Assembly (NCBI GenBank): GCA_023897205.1
Contig: JAHWDD010000001.1
Coordinates: forward strand, 992,001-1,056,000
Source of the DNA: Exophiala sp. HKRS030
Taxonomy: Eukaryota; Ascomycota; Eurotiomycetes; Chaetothyriales; Herpotrichiellaceae
Length of the DNA stretch: 64,000 nt
Direction of reading: 5' to 3'
This document shows, piece by piece, positions 1-10,293 of this stretch. The position numbers were made by a program, and so were the translations under genes. A model generated the notes under the pieces. It was not told the origin of the DNA and searched no databases. It saw only the letters and a program-made list of their open reading frames with translations. How positions within the stretch are numbered: the stretch's first letter is position 1; every line of letters begins with the position of its first letter.

Positions 1-394
1 CTTGCAGATTCGTCAACGTCGCTCCCAGAGCACATCGTCGCCTTCTTCTGAAAGCAGAATGAGCGTCGGCCGTCTTGGTTCAGGCTCTCATACGTCAGCT
101 CATACCTTCCTCGGTTCTGCCGCTGCTGCTAGAGACAATCCAGCTCGCAACTGGCGCCTCAACAAGTACACCATGATCAAAGATCCGCTGAAGAAGCATC
201 TCCTTGGTGAAATGAATACGGCCGAGTGGGAGCTCTTGGACGAACAAGAGTGGGACGATGGAGGAGAGAAGATGGACGACGCGGTCGTCGTTAGAACCCG
301 TGGAATGGATGGAAAGGAGTACGATCAATCGAGAAAGATTGGTGGTGGCGAGGGAAGGGGAACGAGTGGCTGGACCAAGGTCAAGAGCCGTTAG
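1..394 (+). CDS. 3' end of an unrecognised gene (5' truncated by window edge)
   Basis: The frame is open from the first bases to a TAG at 392-394, so this is the last ~130 codons of a gene that starts left of the window. The visible part has a Ser/Arg-rich stretch, then a segment reading NWRLNKYTMIKDPLKKHLL, an acidic run with several Trp residues, and a Gly-rich basic tail. I do not recognise the family. No signal peptide, membrane segment or catalytic motif is visible. The composition change after the stop supports a real coding end. Confidence 0.6.
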   Translation, partial: LQIRQRRSQSTSSPSSESRMSVGRLGSGSHTSAHTFLGSAAAARDNPARNWRLNKYTMIKDPLKKHLLGEMNTAEWELLDEQEWDDGGEKMDDAVVVRTRGMDGKEYDQSRKIGGGEGRGTSGWTKVKSR

Positions 395-1907
395 AGGCCG
401 TACATGGCCGGCTCAATGTTTATGATGATGAGATTACGCATTGTTGGAGTTTGGGAGGTTGCCTCAGCTAAAGCCAGGCTGAATGAAGCCCTTTTTGGTG
501 GCTTTGAATCTTAGATATCAAGATACCCCAATCCATACCTCATGACTTCAGTAATTTGGTCAGATGGTAGACGTCACCTACATTGTCTCTGATGCGCTGT
601 AGAGGTCGTCGGTTACATAAGGTCCTGTTCGATGCCGGTGTAGGATACTGATCATACTGACTTTGTAGGCCTCGTAAGCCTGGTGCACCTCAGCGTCGAT
701 GCGCTGCATGGGGGTGACGCCTCCCTCACCGCCCAACGCCTTTTTTTTTGGCATTGAACACGCCACCTCTTTTATTATCAAGGCACTTCAGCCATAACGC
801 GTCAGTGGAGGTGTCCAGCCAGGTGTGCACAGTCTTTTTCTCACGCCATCCACCATGTTTGCAACAGAGGATGAGGTGGCTATCACGGCATGGTGTCAGT
901 GGCGACGAGGCTGGGAAAGGTAGCAAGATGTACGGAGTACTACTTGACATGAACCATACGATGCCACAGACCGAAGACGTGGTGGCTGGTGGGCTTTTTC
1001 TGAGGCTGGTATGCTGGGGATGGAGAGAGATCCGTGCTCATGGCATGGCTGACCAGGCTTTGTTCTGAGTTGTCCGAGCCTTGCGCCGCTGAGCCAATGA
1101 CAGCGACGCCTGACATAAAGCCTCGTTGCCTCGACCACGTCCGCTTTGACCAATCTTTCTTTCTTACCGTGACTACGTACTCCTCACTTCTCTCTCACCT
1201 CACCTGAAATTCCTTTATCTTTCTGACATCGTGGCTGCGATTGTCTCTTGACATGGACCGTGAGCTACGCCCTTTCCACACACCCGCGTGCAGACCATCT
1301 AAGGTGGACATATGTCAGGGGTCAGCCCCGAAAGTCTCGACGCTTCTTTGTCGTCCCAAGTACTCGTTTTCAGCCAGATACTCGGATTTGATCACGATGT
1401 TTCAGGTTCACTGAGTCGCTTATTGGCGCTTTTGATGCCCAGTGCTCCGCGCCGCACCGCGTCACTGTTCGTAAAAAGATTCACTTGGGCTGCCAGCCAC
1501 AACTGCAAACGGTGAACACAGACCTTTTGGTTTCTCCCATTCATCGTCAGAGGCGTACTTGAATAAGGTGACTCGTCCCAGACAAACGCAACAATGGGAA
1601 CAATAAAAACCCAACGACAAAACCCATCCTCAACACTCTTTGGAACGGGTTCGTGTCGAGACCTTTTTCTCTTTCTCTTTTTTTACACACTCTTTACCAT
1701 TTGGTGCTGGCTAACTGCGCGCCTTACTCGGGAGCACTACCTGCTTGCTCATTGCCATCACTGCTATTCTATGAAACATACTTGTTATCGAATTGCAACA
1801 TACACATCCCTTGCAGTTGACTAATTGGAGAAGTTGTATACATAAAGCAAAGGACGAAAGGAAAAAATCGTCAACCCCAGCAACCCGAACCAACTCACAC
1901 TCTAAAG
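395..1907. other. intergenic region upstream of TOS1
   Basis: No convincing gene is seen; the open frames are short and do not resemble known proteins. A TACGGAGTA near-palindrome lies at 931-939. From about 1560 to the TOS1 start the DNA is rich in C/T and A/C runs, as in a fungal core promoter and 5' UTR. Confidence 0.5.
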
Positions 1908-4034
1908 ATGATATACTCAAGGGTAGTATTGCCCGGCATCGCCCTTGCGGCAACCGCTGGCACAGCCTCTGCACAAGGGGCAGGCTGTACAGAAGAAAGT
2001 GGCAACTGGTATTGCAGTCAAATGGAAGCCATCTCGTACTCAAATTTCGGTACTGCTGGTCAGTATCAACAAGTCACGAACATGCAAGGAGGGCAATGCG
2101 ATTTCCAGCCTGCCAGTTACGGAGGTGGAATGGCCCCTTTTAATGACGAGGTATGTATTGTATATGATGAGCACCGAACTCTCTTTCCCTCGGTTTCTTT
2201 GGCGCATAGACAATGGCTGACAAGACCCGAACAGGTATCGTGGCACTTCCGTGGCCCAATTCAACTCAAACAATTTGCATTCTACAGCCTCGGATCGAGT
2301 TCTTCAAAGACGAAGCGATCTCAAGACCAGCACCACCATCGGTCGCAGCACGTCGGAAGATACGCCGCCCATCGCCATTTCCACCAACTCAAGCAAGAAA
2401 TCGCCGCCAATGTAGCTGCAAAGGCAAAGCGCGACGATGGAAGTAATTGGACATCTTGGAAGAAGCTCTGGACAGGAGGCTCACCGCAACCAGGCTCAGA
2501 TACTGACCCGGTGGGTGGAAATGATGCAACACCATCAGGACCTAGTGATGGAGTTGGTCCAGGTTCAGACGATGGGCCTTCGACCCGCACTTGGACAGAG
2601 ATCGTTTTCGACACGGTCTGGGTGACGGCGACCATCGATGGACAAGTCACATCCTGGCCCAACACTTACCCTGGCCCTGGTGCGACATCAGGATTTGCAA
2701 CGAGCGTGATATCGTCTGCACAATCAAGCACCGATGCTGCCACCTCAGTCGTCCCAACCACACCAATCTCGACGACGACGTCGTTGCCGTCCTCCTCGGA
2801 AGCCACCAGTGATGGAGGTCACAGTTCTTCAAGTACATCACAGGAAACAACTTCAACTTCATCTCCCGCCTCATCTACGGAAGCTACTACCACTGCTACC
2901 GTCACCACGACCTCCGACAACTCACCATCGAGCTCCACGACGTCTACGACATCCACGACAACGACATCCCCCCCTATGATTCCCACGCCCTCCTCCTCAT
3001 CCTATCCAACAACTCTCTCCCCATCCACCACGACCTCCTCGGAGGTGATTCCTACTTCCTCACCCACAGCCACTTCCTCCGAGGTCTTCCCTACCTCCTC
3101 GACGTCCTCTCTTCCATCTTCATCATCCTCTGCAGGAATCTCTAGCTCCTCGACCTCAATACCATCTTTTCCCTCCTCATCGTCCTCTGCAGAAGTCTCC
3201 AGCTCCTCGACTTCAGAATCGTCTTTTCCAACATCCTCAAGCACCACCACATCAAGCGCCTCAACCTCGAGTCCAACCAACGGTGGCGGCGGTGGGAGTG
3301 GCACTTGGACTCGCCAAGCATATTATGACGCCGAATCCGGCACTGCTTCAGGTCTCGTCTTCCTCAACCACTTTGGTGGAACAGGCAGCGGAGTATTCGA
3401 CTACACTTGGGGCAACTCACTCTCGTACTCCAACGCCGACGCCACCTCGGGCTCCTCGGGCCCCGTCACCCTCGCCGACACCCTCGTGGGCGACAATCAG
3501 GAATTCGTCATCATGACGGACAACGAGTGCACCGCCGAAAATGAAGCGGGATGCGACTACTACCGGCCCGGGTCCGTGGCGTACCACGGCTTTGGGGGTG
3601 CGTCCAAGTTGTTCCTCGCCGAGTTCCAGATGCCCTTGTCAGGCAAGACGGGGTTCAACGCCGACATGCCCGCGGCGTGGATGCTCAACGCCCAGGTCCC
3701 ACGCACGCAACAGTACGGCAGCTGCTCGTGCTGGCAGTCGGGATGCGGCGAGTTCGACATCCTCGAGGTGCTCAACTCGGGCAACACAAAGTGCAAGTCC
3801 ACCTGGCACGGCGCGCACTCACTGGGTTCCAGTAATTGGTTCGCTCGGCCCACGGACAAGACGGTCAAGGTCGCGGTCATTTTGGATGGGACGGGCAGCA
3901 CTGGCACGGCGAGCATTGTGATCTTGGACGACAGCGTGAGTTTCGGTGACAGTGTCGACCCTACGAGCGTGAGTGGGTGGATGAGTACGCTGTCGTCGAG
4001 TGAGAAACTTGAGACGGCATTACCTTCGAAGTGA
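1908..4034 (+). CDS. TOS1: TOS1-family secreted cell-wall protein (DUF2403/DUF2401), one intron
   Basis: Predicted cell-wall protein of the Tos1 family, whose C-terminal domain resembles beta-glucan-active glycosidases; it would act outside the plasma membrane. An N-terminal signal peptide (MIYSRVVLPGIALAATAGTA) precedes the Cys-rich N-terminal domain. A Ser/Thr-rich, heavily O-glycosylatable spacer follows (about residues 240-430). The C-terminal domain carries the family signature YGSCSCWQSGCGEFDILEVL. An intron at 2151-2234 (GTATGT donor, CTGAC branch, ACAG acceptor) joins PFNDE to VSWHFRGPIQLKQFAFY, which restores the family consensus and gives 680 aa. The intron is 84 nt with no stop, so retention would only insert 28 residues. 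No GPI signal is obvious at the C-terminus. Catalytic activity in this family is not well established. Confidence 0.9.
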   Translation: MIYSRVVLPGIALAATAGTASAQGAGCTEESGNWYCSQMEAISYSNFGTAGQYQQVTNMQGGQCDFQPASYGGGMAPFNDEVCIVYDEHRTLFPSVSLAHRQWLTRPEQVSWHFRGPIQLKQFAFYSLGSSSSKTKRSQDQHHHRSQHVGRYAAHRHFHQLKQEIAANVAAKAKRDDGSNWTSWKKLWTGGSPQPGSDTDPVGGNDATPSGPSDGVGPGSDDGPSTRTWTEIVFDTVWVTATIDGQVTSWPNTYPGPGATSGFATSVISSAQSSTDAATSVVPTTPISTTTSLPSSSEATSDGGHSSSSTSQETTSTSSPASSTEATTTATVTTTSDNSPSSSTTSTTSTTTTSPPMIPTPSSSSYPTTLSPSTTTSSEVIPTSSPTATSSEVFPTSSTSSLPSSSSSAGISSSSTSIPSFPSSSSSAEVSSSSTSESSFPTSSSTTTSSASTSSPTNGGGGGSGTWTRQAYYDAESGTASGLVFLNHFGGTGSGVFDYTWGNSLSYSNADATSGSSGPVTLADTLVGDNQEFVIMTDNECTAENEAGCDYYRPGSVAYHGFGGASKLFLAEFQMPLSGKTGFNADMPAAWMLNAQVPRTQQYGSCSCWQSGCGEFDILEVLNSGNTKCKSTWHGAHSLGSSNWFARPTDKTVKVAVILDGTGSTGTASIVILDDSVSFGDSVDPTSVSGWMSTLSSSEKLETALPSK

Positions 4035-4494
4035 GGTCAGGTCGCGGACAAACAATGATCATGACATGCATGGTTGGTACCACCAACCTTGATTGGAATT
4101 CCATGCGATGGGAAATGAAAAGGAAAAATCATGATGATGGATGACGAAAGATGATACCTCCTCACGCAAGTATGCGGCGCACTTGGATGATTTTTGTATG
4201 TGTGTTTTCGTCTTCCTAGACAGAAGGAGTCTTTCTCAGCGATACCCATGGGACTGGGGTGGAATCTTACAAGGTTGAAGGCGTTCATGGAGCATATGTC
4301 ATAGTACTGGTTTATTATTGAGTATATAGCACAGTCAAAAGGAGTACTACCGGATCTTCAGAAGTTTCCTTGGTTCCTCGGGCTTGCAGGCATGCCATGC
4401 TCAGCATGTTGAGGCCTCTGATGTTGCTCCCGGGGAGATTGATCCCTTCCAGCTGACCAGGTATAAGTAGTGTCTCTTCGGTGTGGAACTTGTG
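4035..4494. other. intergenic, convergent gene ends
   Basis: TOS1 (+) and the PaiB-like gene (-) converge here. The stretch is A/T-richer and should hold both 3' UTRs and polyadenylation signals. No gene is seen. Confidence 0.5.
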
Positions 4495-5268
4495 CTATGC
4501 CGATGCTTTGGCCTTTTGAGCCTGCGCCTGAGCGTCTTTCAGGTTCCCCCTATCCTCCACCGTCCTGGCGATCGACAAAGCCTCATCCGTCCCTATGGTC
4601 TCGAACCCTCTTATCACACCTTCTCGGTCCCCCTTTCCCAGCTCCTGACTCATTTTGTACTTGCCCTCCAACCGGGTGATTTCGATTTCGATTCCGACAA
4701 TGTTCCTTTTGAGGATGTCGACGTACCTTGTGGGAGCGTCATCCACGGTCCAAGGTTTTGTCGTGTACCCCATCACGTTTGTCTCGGCGTGGTTCGACAA
4801 GTCACTGATTTGTGTCTGGAGAAACGTCCCAGTGTCCGGGCCGTCATCACAATACACCTTGGCTTTCCCGTAGACCTGTACGGCAGAATAATTCCAAGTC
4901 GGGACCACCTTGCCAGTACTGGGTTTCGTCTCGACGTAGAATTTCGGTGTGACGTAGTGATGGACCGGACCCGTGAACACGATGGAGACGTCTTCGCCGA
5001 GAGTGCCACCGCCAGAAGATTGTTGTTGTACTGCTTCGATCAATGCCTTTGTGTGAGGATTGGCCTTGGCCATGTGTCCACGGAGTTTGCCCAATTCGGC
5101 CTCGCTCGATTCGTCCTGGACGTCGATCAACCACGGGATGTGCGTGCATTGGATGGTTGGAAAGTTGGCCGACGAGACGGCCGTGATGAATAAACCCAGA
5201 GGGTTTTGTTTGATGAAGTTGCGTAACGCGGGGACGTTGAACTCTGCGTGGGCCGCTCGCAGATACAT
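4495..5268 (-). CDS. PaiB-like FMN-binding split-barrel protein
   Basis: A 257-residue intronless protein of the PaiB / 'FMN-binding negative transcriptional regulator' family. The start is diagnostic: MYLRAAHAEFNVPALRNFIK, followed by the core NPLGLFITA, then IPWLID, HMAKANPH and the FTGPVHHYVTPKFY / VVPTWNYSAVQVYGKA segments. In bacteria PaiB was described as a regulator of sporulation and protease genes. The fold is that of pyridoxamine-5'-phosphate-oxidase-like flavin proteins, so an FMN-dependent oxidoreductase role is equally possible in fungi. Length matches the fungal members. No partner gene is adjacent in operon fashion; the next gene upstream (HchA-like) is on the same strand about 1 kb away. 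Confidence 0.85.
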   Translation of the reverse strand: MYLRAAHAEFNVPALRNFIKQNPLGLFITAVSSANFPTIQCTHIPWLIDVQDESSEAELGKLRGHMAKANPHTKALIEAVQQQSSGGGTLGEDVSIVFTGPVHHYVTPKFYVETKPSTGKVVPTWNYSAVQVYGKAKVYCDDGPDTGTFLQTQISDLSNHAETNVMGYTTKPWTVDDAPTRYVDILKRNIVGIEIEITRLEGKYKMSQELGKGDREGVIRGFETIGTDEALSIARTVEDRGNLKDAQAQAQKAKASA

Positions 5269-6261
5269 GGCGGCTGCAATGTAATGATGGATGGATGGTA
5301 GAGGGAACGGGGAAGAAGACTTCAGATGGTTCTCGTATCGAGGAGGAGGAATTCTAATCTATGACCGTTGAACGTATGGAAAAAAATAAAGTAGACACAA
5401 TAAAAAGGTCCTCAAGGCCTCCTGATGTGAATCATAAAGGTACATATAATTACTATCCAAAAAAGTAACCCCCGACGTTATATAGGTTGGTCGAATTGCC
5501 CGCCAACACCTTCCATAAACATTCTAGTGTGTTGATTTCCCGGACATGGCCGTTGGAGTTGAGACGCGATGGGTTGTTTGTCGGAACCAGACATCTGTTT
5601 CCGCCAATTACTTGGTAATTCATCAGTGATACTATCGAATGCAGTTCAACGTATGCAGATATGTAACGCGAGTCACCACGCACGACCTCGGAGAAGAAGG
5701 CTGCTGCTTGCTATACTTGAAGGTGAGATTTGTAGCAGCCAAGTAGCGGGGCGCACTTTACTCGCATCTTCCTGGACTTTCGTTGAGTGAATGCGAAACC
5801 ATGGCTACGTCCGTCGGGCGTTCAGAACGGCGACTTTTGTGAACTGTAAGTCAGGCAGTTCTGCTGGGTAGGTCAGAAAGACGAGGCAAGTAGCGATTTG
5901 ATAGTTGACCTGGACCGATTCTAGCTGAGGTCTGATCCTGACTGGGAGAGAGGGCGGAATTACGCAAAGAGGTGAAGTCTAGACGCTAAACTCGAGCAGG
6001 TAATTTCAATGCTGCGTTATTCTAGGACTTTAAGCCTTACAGTATATGACTCTTTCCCGCCCCATGCCAACCCCGACCTACCTAACTCATCTGGGGGGCC
6101 CCGACTCCGAACTAGACTTGCCCTGGCCTACGTAGCACCGAATACCCTATTGAGTTCAGGCGTCAATTACGGGCTACTAGAAGCATTGCATGTTTTAGAA
6201 TCGCGTATCAATTCGAATGAAGTATTTACTAGCTACCCATCCCTTTCAAAGCACTTTGTCA
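5269..6261. other. intergenic region between PaiB-like and HchA-like genes
   Basis: About 1 kb with no recognisable gene on either strand; open frames are under 100 codons with unrelated composition. It should contain the PaiB-like promoter (right next to 5268) and the HchA-like 3' UTR. Confidence 0.5.
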
Positions 6262-7146
6262 TCAAGACCGTTGTGGAAGCTCCTCCAGGATAGTACGAGC
6301 AGCCAGCTTTCCTAGATTATTCGAAGCCAGAGGCGAATCACCCGTAAGCACATACCGGTCGCGGTGCGTTTCACCCGTGATTTCCTTGTTGATGGGTATG
6401 ATGCCGAGTTTGCGAAGCTCATCGCCAACGAGCCAAGGCATCTTTCCAGGAATGTATCCTATATCGATATTGGCGCCAGTATCGAGTGTATCGGGAAAGA
6501 CGTTGATTTTGTAACCGGAGTAGATGAAATCACTCCCTTCAGGTTTGCCCACGTTGGCTGCCAACATTGAAGCAGGTCCGTGGCAGAGTGAGATAAAGTA
6601 GCGCTGATTCGCGTCTGCCCATCTGAGGATTTTGCCCACCGTTGGCGAGAATGGGACATCGTTCATGACGCCGTGTCCGCCGGGAATGAACACACCGATG
6701 TACGGTGTGTCTTTGTTGAAACCGTCGCCCCAAACTTTCTCCAGATTAAGTGGTTGACGGAGCTTATCCTTGTACTTTTCAAAGATGTTCTTGACAGCCT
6801 CATCCTCCTTCGGGAACGCCCACATCTCGAATTTGACTGGATCGCCAGAGACTGTAGCGATGTCGACCTCAAAGCCAGCAGCGTCGAGGTGAAGTACGGG
6901 AAGGAGCATCTCGACTGGATGATTGCCCGTCGAGAAAAATTCACCACCAGACATTTTCAAGTAGCGCTCTTGTGTTGCAATCAAAAGGATCCGCCATTTA
7001 CCACCTTTGTACGCATTGGGATAATCTGCACCGTCGAAATCGGTCTTTGGGGGGACGTATTGCGTCAAAGAGAATGGTGATGGGAACCAGGCGTCGTGTT
7101 CGGCCTGGTCGGGGACCGGTTTACGTTCTGATGAGTTGGAAGCCAT
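6262..7146 (-). CDS. hchA: HchA/Hsp31-type DJ-1 superfamily protein (glyoxalase III / deglycase / chaperone)
   Basis: A 294-residue intronless protein resembling bacterial HchA (Hsp31) along its whole length, including the N-terminal [20 protein letters not shown] lid region that the short yeast Hsp31 proteins lack. HchA-family proteins convert methylglyoxal and glyoxal to hydroxy acids without cofactor, and have reported chaperone and deglycase activities. Visible residues: the STGNHPVEM motif with Glu79, the nucleophile Cys188 with His189 in [10 protein letters not shown], and Asp219 in VFPDT, matching the family's metal- and catalytic-site residues. No targeting signal is seen, so it is probably cytosolic. 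It lies 541 bp downstream of, and on the same strand as, a Zn2Cys6 regulator. The full-length bacterial-type architecture raises the question of old horizontal transfer. Confidence 0.92.
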   Translation of the reverse strand: MASNSSERKPVPDQAEHDAWFPSPFSLTQYVPPKTDFDGADYPNAYKGGKWRILLIATQERYLKMSGGEFFSTGNHPVEMLLPVLHLDAAGFEVDIATVSGDPVKFEMWAFPKEDEAVKNIFEKYKDKLRQPLNLEKVWGDGFNKDTPYIGVFIPGGHGVMNDVPFSPTVGKILRWADANQRYFISLCHGPASMLAANVGKPEGSDFIYSGYKINVFPDTLDTGANIDIGYIPGKMPWLVGDELRKLGIIPINKEITGETHRDRYVLTGDSPLASNNLGKLAARTILEELPQRS

Positions 7147-7687
7147 GACAGGTGAGAACGAAGTCGGAGAAGCAGAATGTGTTGTCCAAACACTATGTCA
7201 CGATCCATGCTGGTTGTTTTATACCTTTGCACTGCCCTCTGGAACATCAGCCGTAGTTGACATCAGAATTGAAGCTTGTCCGTTGGCACGAAACTCTCGT
7301 AAGCGACGCGTTGAAGGGAGAGAACGGGTTCTCCATGCTCGGACATCGTGCAACTTTGATTGGCGGAGTCTCCGTGATTATAGTATGATCGATCTTCTCA
7401 ACTACGCCCGTACAACTGGGTTGAGCAACTCAAAAATACACTTCCGGACATACTTCCAATCAAAACTGCTTGCAATCCGAACGAAACCTTGCAGGCGTTG
7501 TTGATGTCATTGTCCCGACCCCGCAGAGAAAGAGCTTTTTGATCGAGGAGAAATGCCGTTGTCAAGTCGAGGCCAAAGTCTGACTCGGTCGCGACGAGGC
7601 CAAGGAACAAATTGGGATACGACAGAGATCTGTCAAAAACGTTCGTCTTTCCGGCCGAAGAGAGATATCTGATTTTGTAATCCTAAT
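7147..7687. other. promoter region of the HchA-like gene
   Basis: 541 bp between the HchA-like start (7146, minus strand) and the 3' end of the regulator at 7688. No gene is seen. It must include the HchA-like promoter and the regulator 3' UTR. Confidence 0.45.
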
Positions 7688-9890
7688 CTATTGGAAATTC
7701 GGCATCCAGTTCTCGTTCGAAAGATCGTCCCACAACCATAGCTGCCCAACGTCATCAAGGGGACCACCAGCATTTGATGAAAAGCCCAAATCTCCAAAGT
7801 TGAATTCCAGAATATTGGTTGCAGTATTAGGAGTATTATTGTTGTCCTCACCCATCATTGCCAAGTCTTGAACAGGCCCAGGGTTATTCCTTTTGGGTTG
7901 ATCTAGTGGCACTCCTCAGTAGGATTCGACGACGACAACAAACCGAAAAAAGATTCAAGTGTGTGGCAGCCTAGGTTGAAACTTACAGTGCAATGAATGT
8001 CTGTTGCTGAACCTGATATCTTCACCTGACCCTTGGGCGAGTTGAGGGTCTACACGGAATTCTAATGCTTTCAAGAGCGTCAAGCTCTGAGTAGCTAGTC
8101 GATAGTTCTGACTCGGGAATTGTTCGAACAAATTAATGATATTCTTCAGCGATTCCAGCTGGGTAGACGACTCTGGGTCGTTTGGTTGCGATGCGATCAT
8201 CAGGGATAAGATGACCCCAGCTGTGAATGAGCAGATCGCAACATGCATCGCAGCATGAGAAGACTGGCAAATCAGTCTAGCAGCGGCAAAAGTTGAGATG
8301 CTGGCGGTACGAATGGCGGCCTCGGAGAGATCTTTGATCGCTTCGGCTTGATGTCGATCAACAGGGTATTCCCACCTGTTTCTTGGGAACGCTGCCTGTC
8401 TGAACAGTACCATTTGAAGGTTATCGTAAGCCAATTGGAGAGCGACGGCTTGCATTTGCACTTGGGTTGGCCGACGATTGAACTCTGGACTATCGGTGCT
8501 ACATTTGAGCCATTCTGGTACGCTTGCATGCCACTCTTTCAGCTCTCGACGAACGTGAAGGAGACTTCGAAGTTGGTTCGTCTGCTTTTTACGACCGAGG
8601 AATGGGCCCATAATCCTGTATAGGCGACCTTTGAGTTTGTGATATGTCAAATTGATTGATGACACCGGGTCATCTGGTTGTGATTTGTCCTTGTCGTTGA
8701 TTTCTGGTACATCACAATCCGAGTCATCGACACCGCATGGTAACCCAAATGCGACAGCAGCATACCTTTGCGTTTGAGGAAATCAGCATACTGACAACAT
8801 CTTAGATATAAGGGAAGCATCGCTGGGTGTTCAACAGACTTGTCACTGATTTCCAGAGCCCACCAAACTAAGCAGGATTCTCCCGTGCTACTACTAGTAC
8901 GTGGTTGTCGATGAAGACCGATCGCTTGGGCACATCGGACGCCACTTCCAAAGATAGCAAAGCCGAGATATGGTGAGCCATTGAACAAGTGAAAGCTTCC
9001 TAACAGGATGGCGATCTGAACGGTTTCCAAAGTTGGGCTAGCTGTTATTCTTGAATATGCAACATCGACCACTTTCATCATCTCCGCGAGCAAGGATGTG
9101 GGAATCGGCATGCTGGAGGACGTCGCAGGATTGGCCCAGATGTAATGTGCTCCAAGCCCCCAAATCAAGGACATCAAGAAGACAAAATTGCGGTCATCCA
9201 TGTTGATGTATTCGTTTGCTAGTGCTCGGCTTGACCGTGCTCGGAATTTGGCTTGATCCAATACCTGTGATTCGATGTCAGCTATCACCGTAAGCTTGCG
9301 TATAGGTCAGTTCATCCACTGCTCATCTGGGCGATCGGTATTACCCACAGATGAGCAGTGTGACCGTCAGGACAGACTTGCCATCATGAACCAATTGACT
9401 GAGTTGAAATAACTATCCGACAACACATCCAGTACTTCAACTGCTGGAAGTTCATACGGCAGTTCGTCACGCCAACGGAAGGCGGTAGATTGATCAATTC
9501 GAAAGGCTAGACTGCCCGGGATGGCATCGACACTTCCATATGGGTGCATTACTTGGTCGTGGTCAAGCAGCTACCTCTCGTCATCAAAAGGGGCCTAGGC
9601 CTGTGGTGGCAGGGAAATCTCACCTGTTTGCCAAGATCCACGATACTGCTCTCCTGCAGCATCACCGGCGTGTCAACAGTCGCAGGTGCGATGAGTGGCT
9701 GTCGATTCCGAGAGAGGCGTAAACCAGGAGCCACACATTGGGATCCAGATTGAAGGCATGGTCGACAAGGTTTGTTCGGGGTACACTGCGTTGGTCAGGT
9801 CTGGATTATGCCTAACACGGCATCAATCAGGTTGTCTGGTCTTGCCTTTATTTTTTGAGCCCTGCATCGTTCGCAGGCAGTGCGTCGCAT
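7688..9890 (-). CDS. Zn(II)2Cys6 transcription factor with fungal_trans domain (6 exons)
   Basis: Nuclear regulator of the Gal4-type class, 614 aa from six exons: 9846-9890, 9624-9785, 9382-9570, 8840-9294, 7987-8765 and 7688-7902. The exons total 1845 nt, exactly in frame. The start ATG at 9890 is immediately followed by the cluster: Cys 6, 9, 16, 22, 25 and 32, the ideal CX2CX6CX5CX2CX6C, read across the first intron. The fungal_trans middle domain is recognisable by NSVNWFMM, LIWGLGAHY, the SDKYAAVAFGLPCGVDDSDC segment (restored by splicing) and a C-terminal acidic/aromatic tail ending DDLSNENWMPNFQ, a plausible activation domain. Two introns are GC-AG (donors at 9845 and 9381) and two acceptors are AAG. 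The intron at 9295-9381 is the least certain. It is divergent from another regulator; the target genes are not visible from sequence. Confidence 0.85.
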
Positions 9891-10293
9891 ACTATGCGGA
9901 TGTGTCTCTGTCAAGATGTGTGCGAGGAAAATTCCACAAATGAAGTCGTCCAACAAGCACAGTATCTGATCATCCTAAGGACAGAAGCACGATTTTGAAG
10001 GTTGATAGTTCGTAGACGTTGGTATTGCAGGGAGCGAGTATGTGTAAGGGTATGCTCTGATACTTGCTAGCGCGATAAAGATGGAGGGGCAGGAATTTAG
10101 TTAAAGGTCTCGCTTAGAGCGGCGTCAACCCCGCCTAGCCTTTGGTACCTGCAGTACATTGATTAGGGGGTTACTTCTATCTCTCCAAGGGCACTTTATG
10201 AACTACAAGATGCCCCAACCTCAAGAATCTCCTAGCTACCTTGATACCCGGTATTTTGGGCCTCACTAGGCACAGAGTCAACACAGCAGACGG
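9891..10293. promoter_or_regulatory. shared divergent promoter of the two Zn2Cys6 regulators
   Basis: 403 bp separate the start codons of two head-to-head regulators (9890 on minus, 10294 on plus), so one intergenic region must drive both. Zn2Cys6 proteins usually bind CGG/CCG pairs, but I did not find a convincingly spaced CGG-CCG inverted pair by eye. No gene is seen. Confidence 0.5.

Noticed and set aside
3241..3300. TOS1 Ser/Thr-rich stretch as a tandem-repeat adhesin domain
   Set aside because: It is low-complexity Ser/Thr/Pro with no defined repeat unit; a glycosylated spacer is the simpler reading.
4483..5193. 236-codon open frame opposite the PaiB-like gene
   Set aside because: Shadow of a confidently identified coding sequence.
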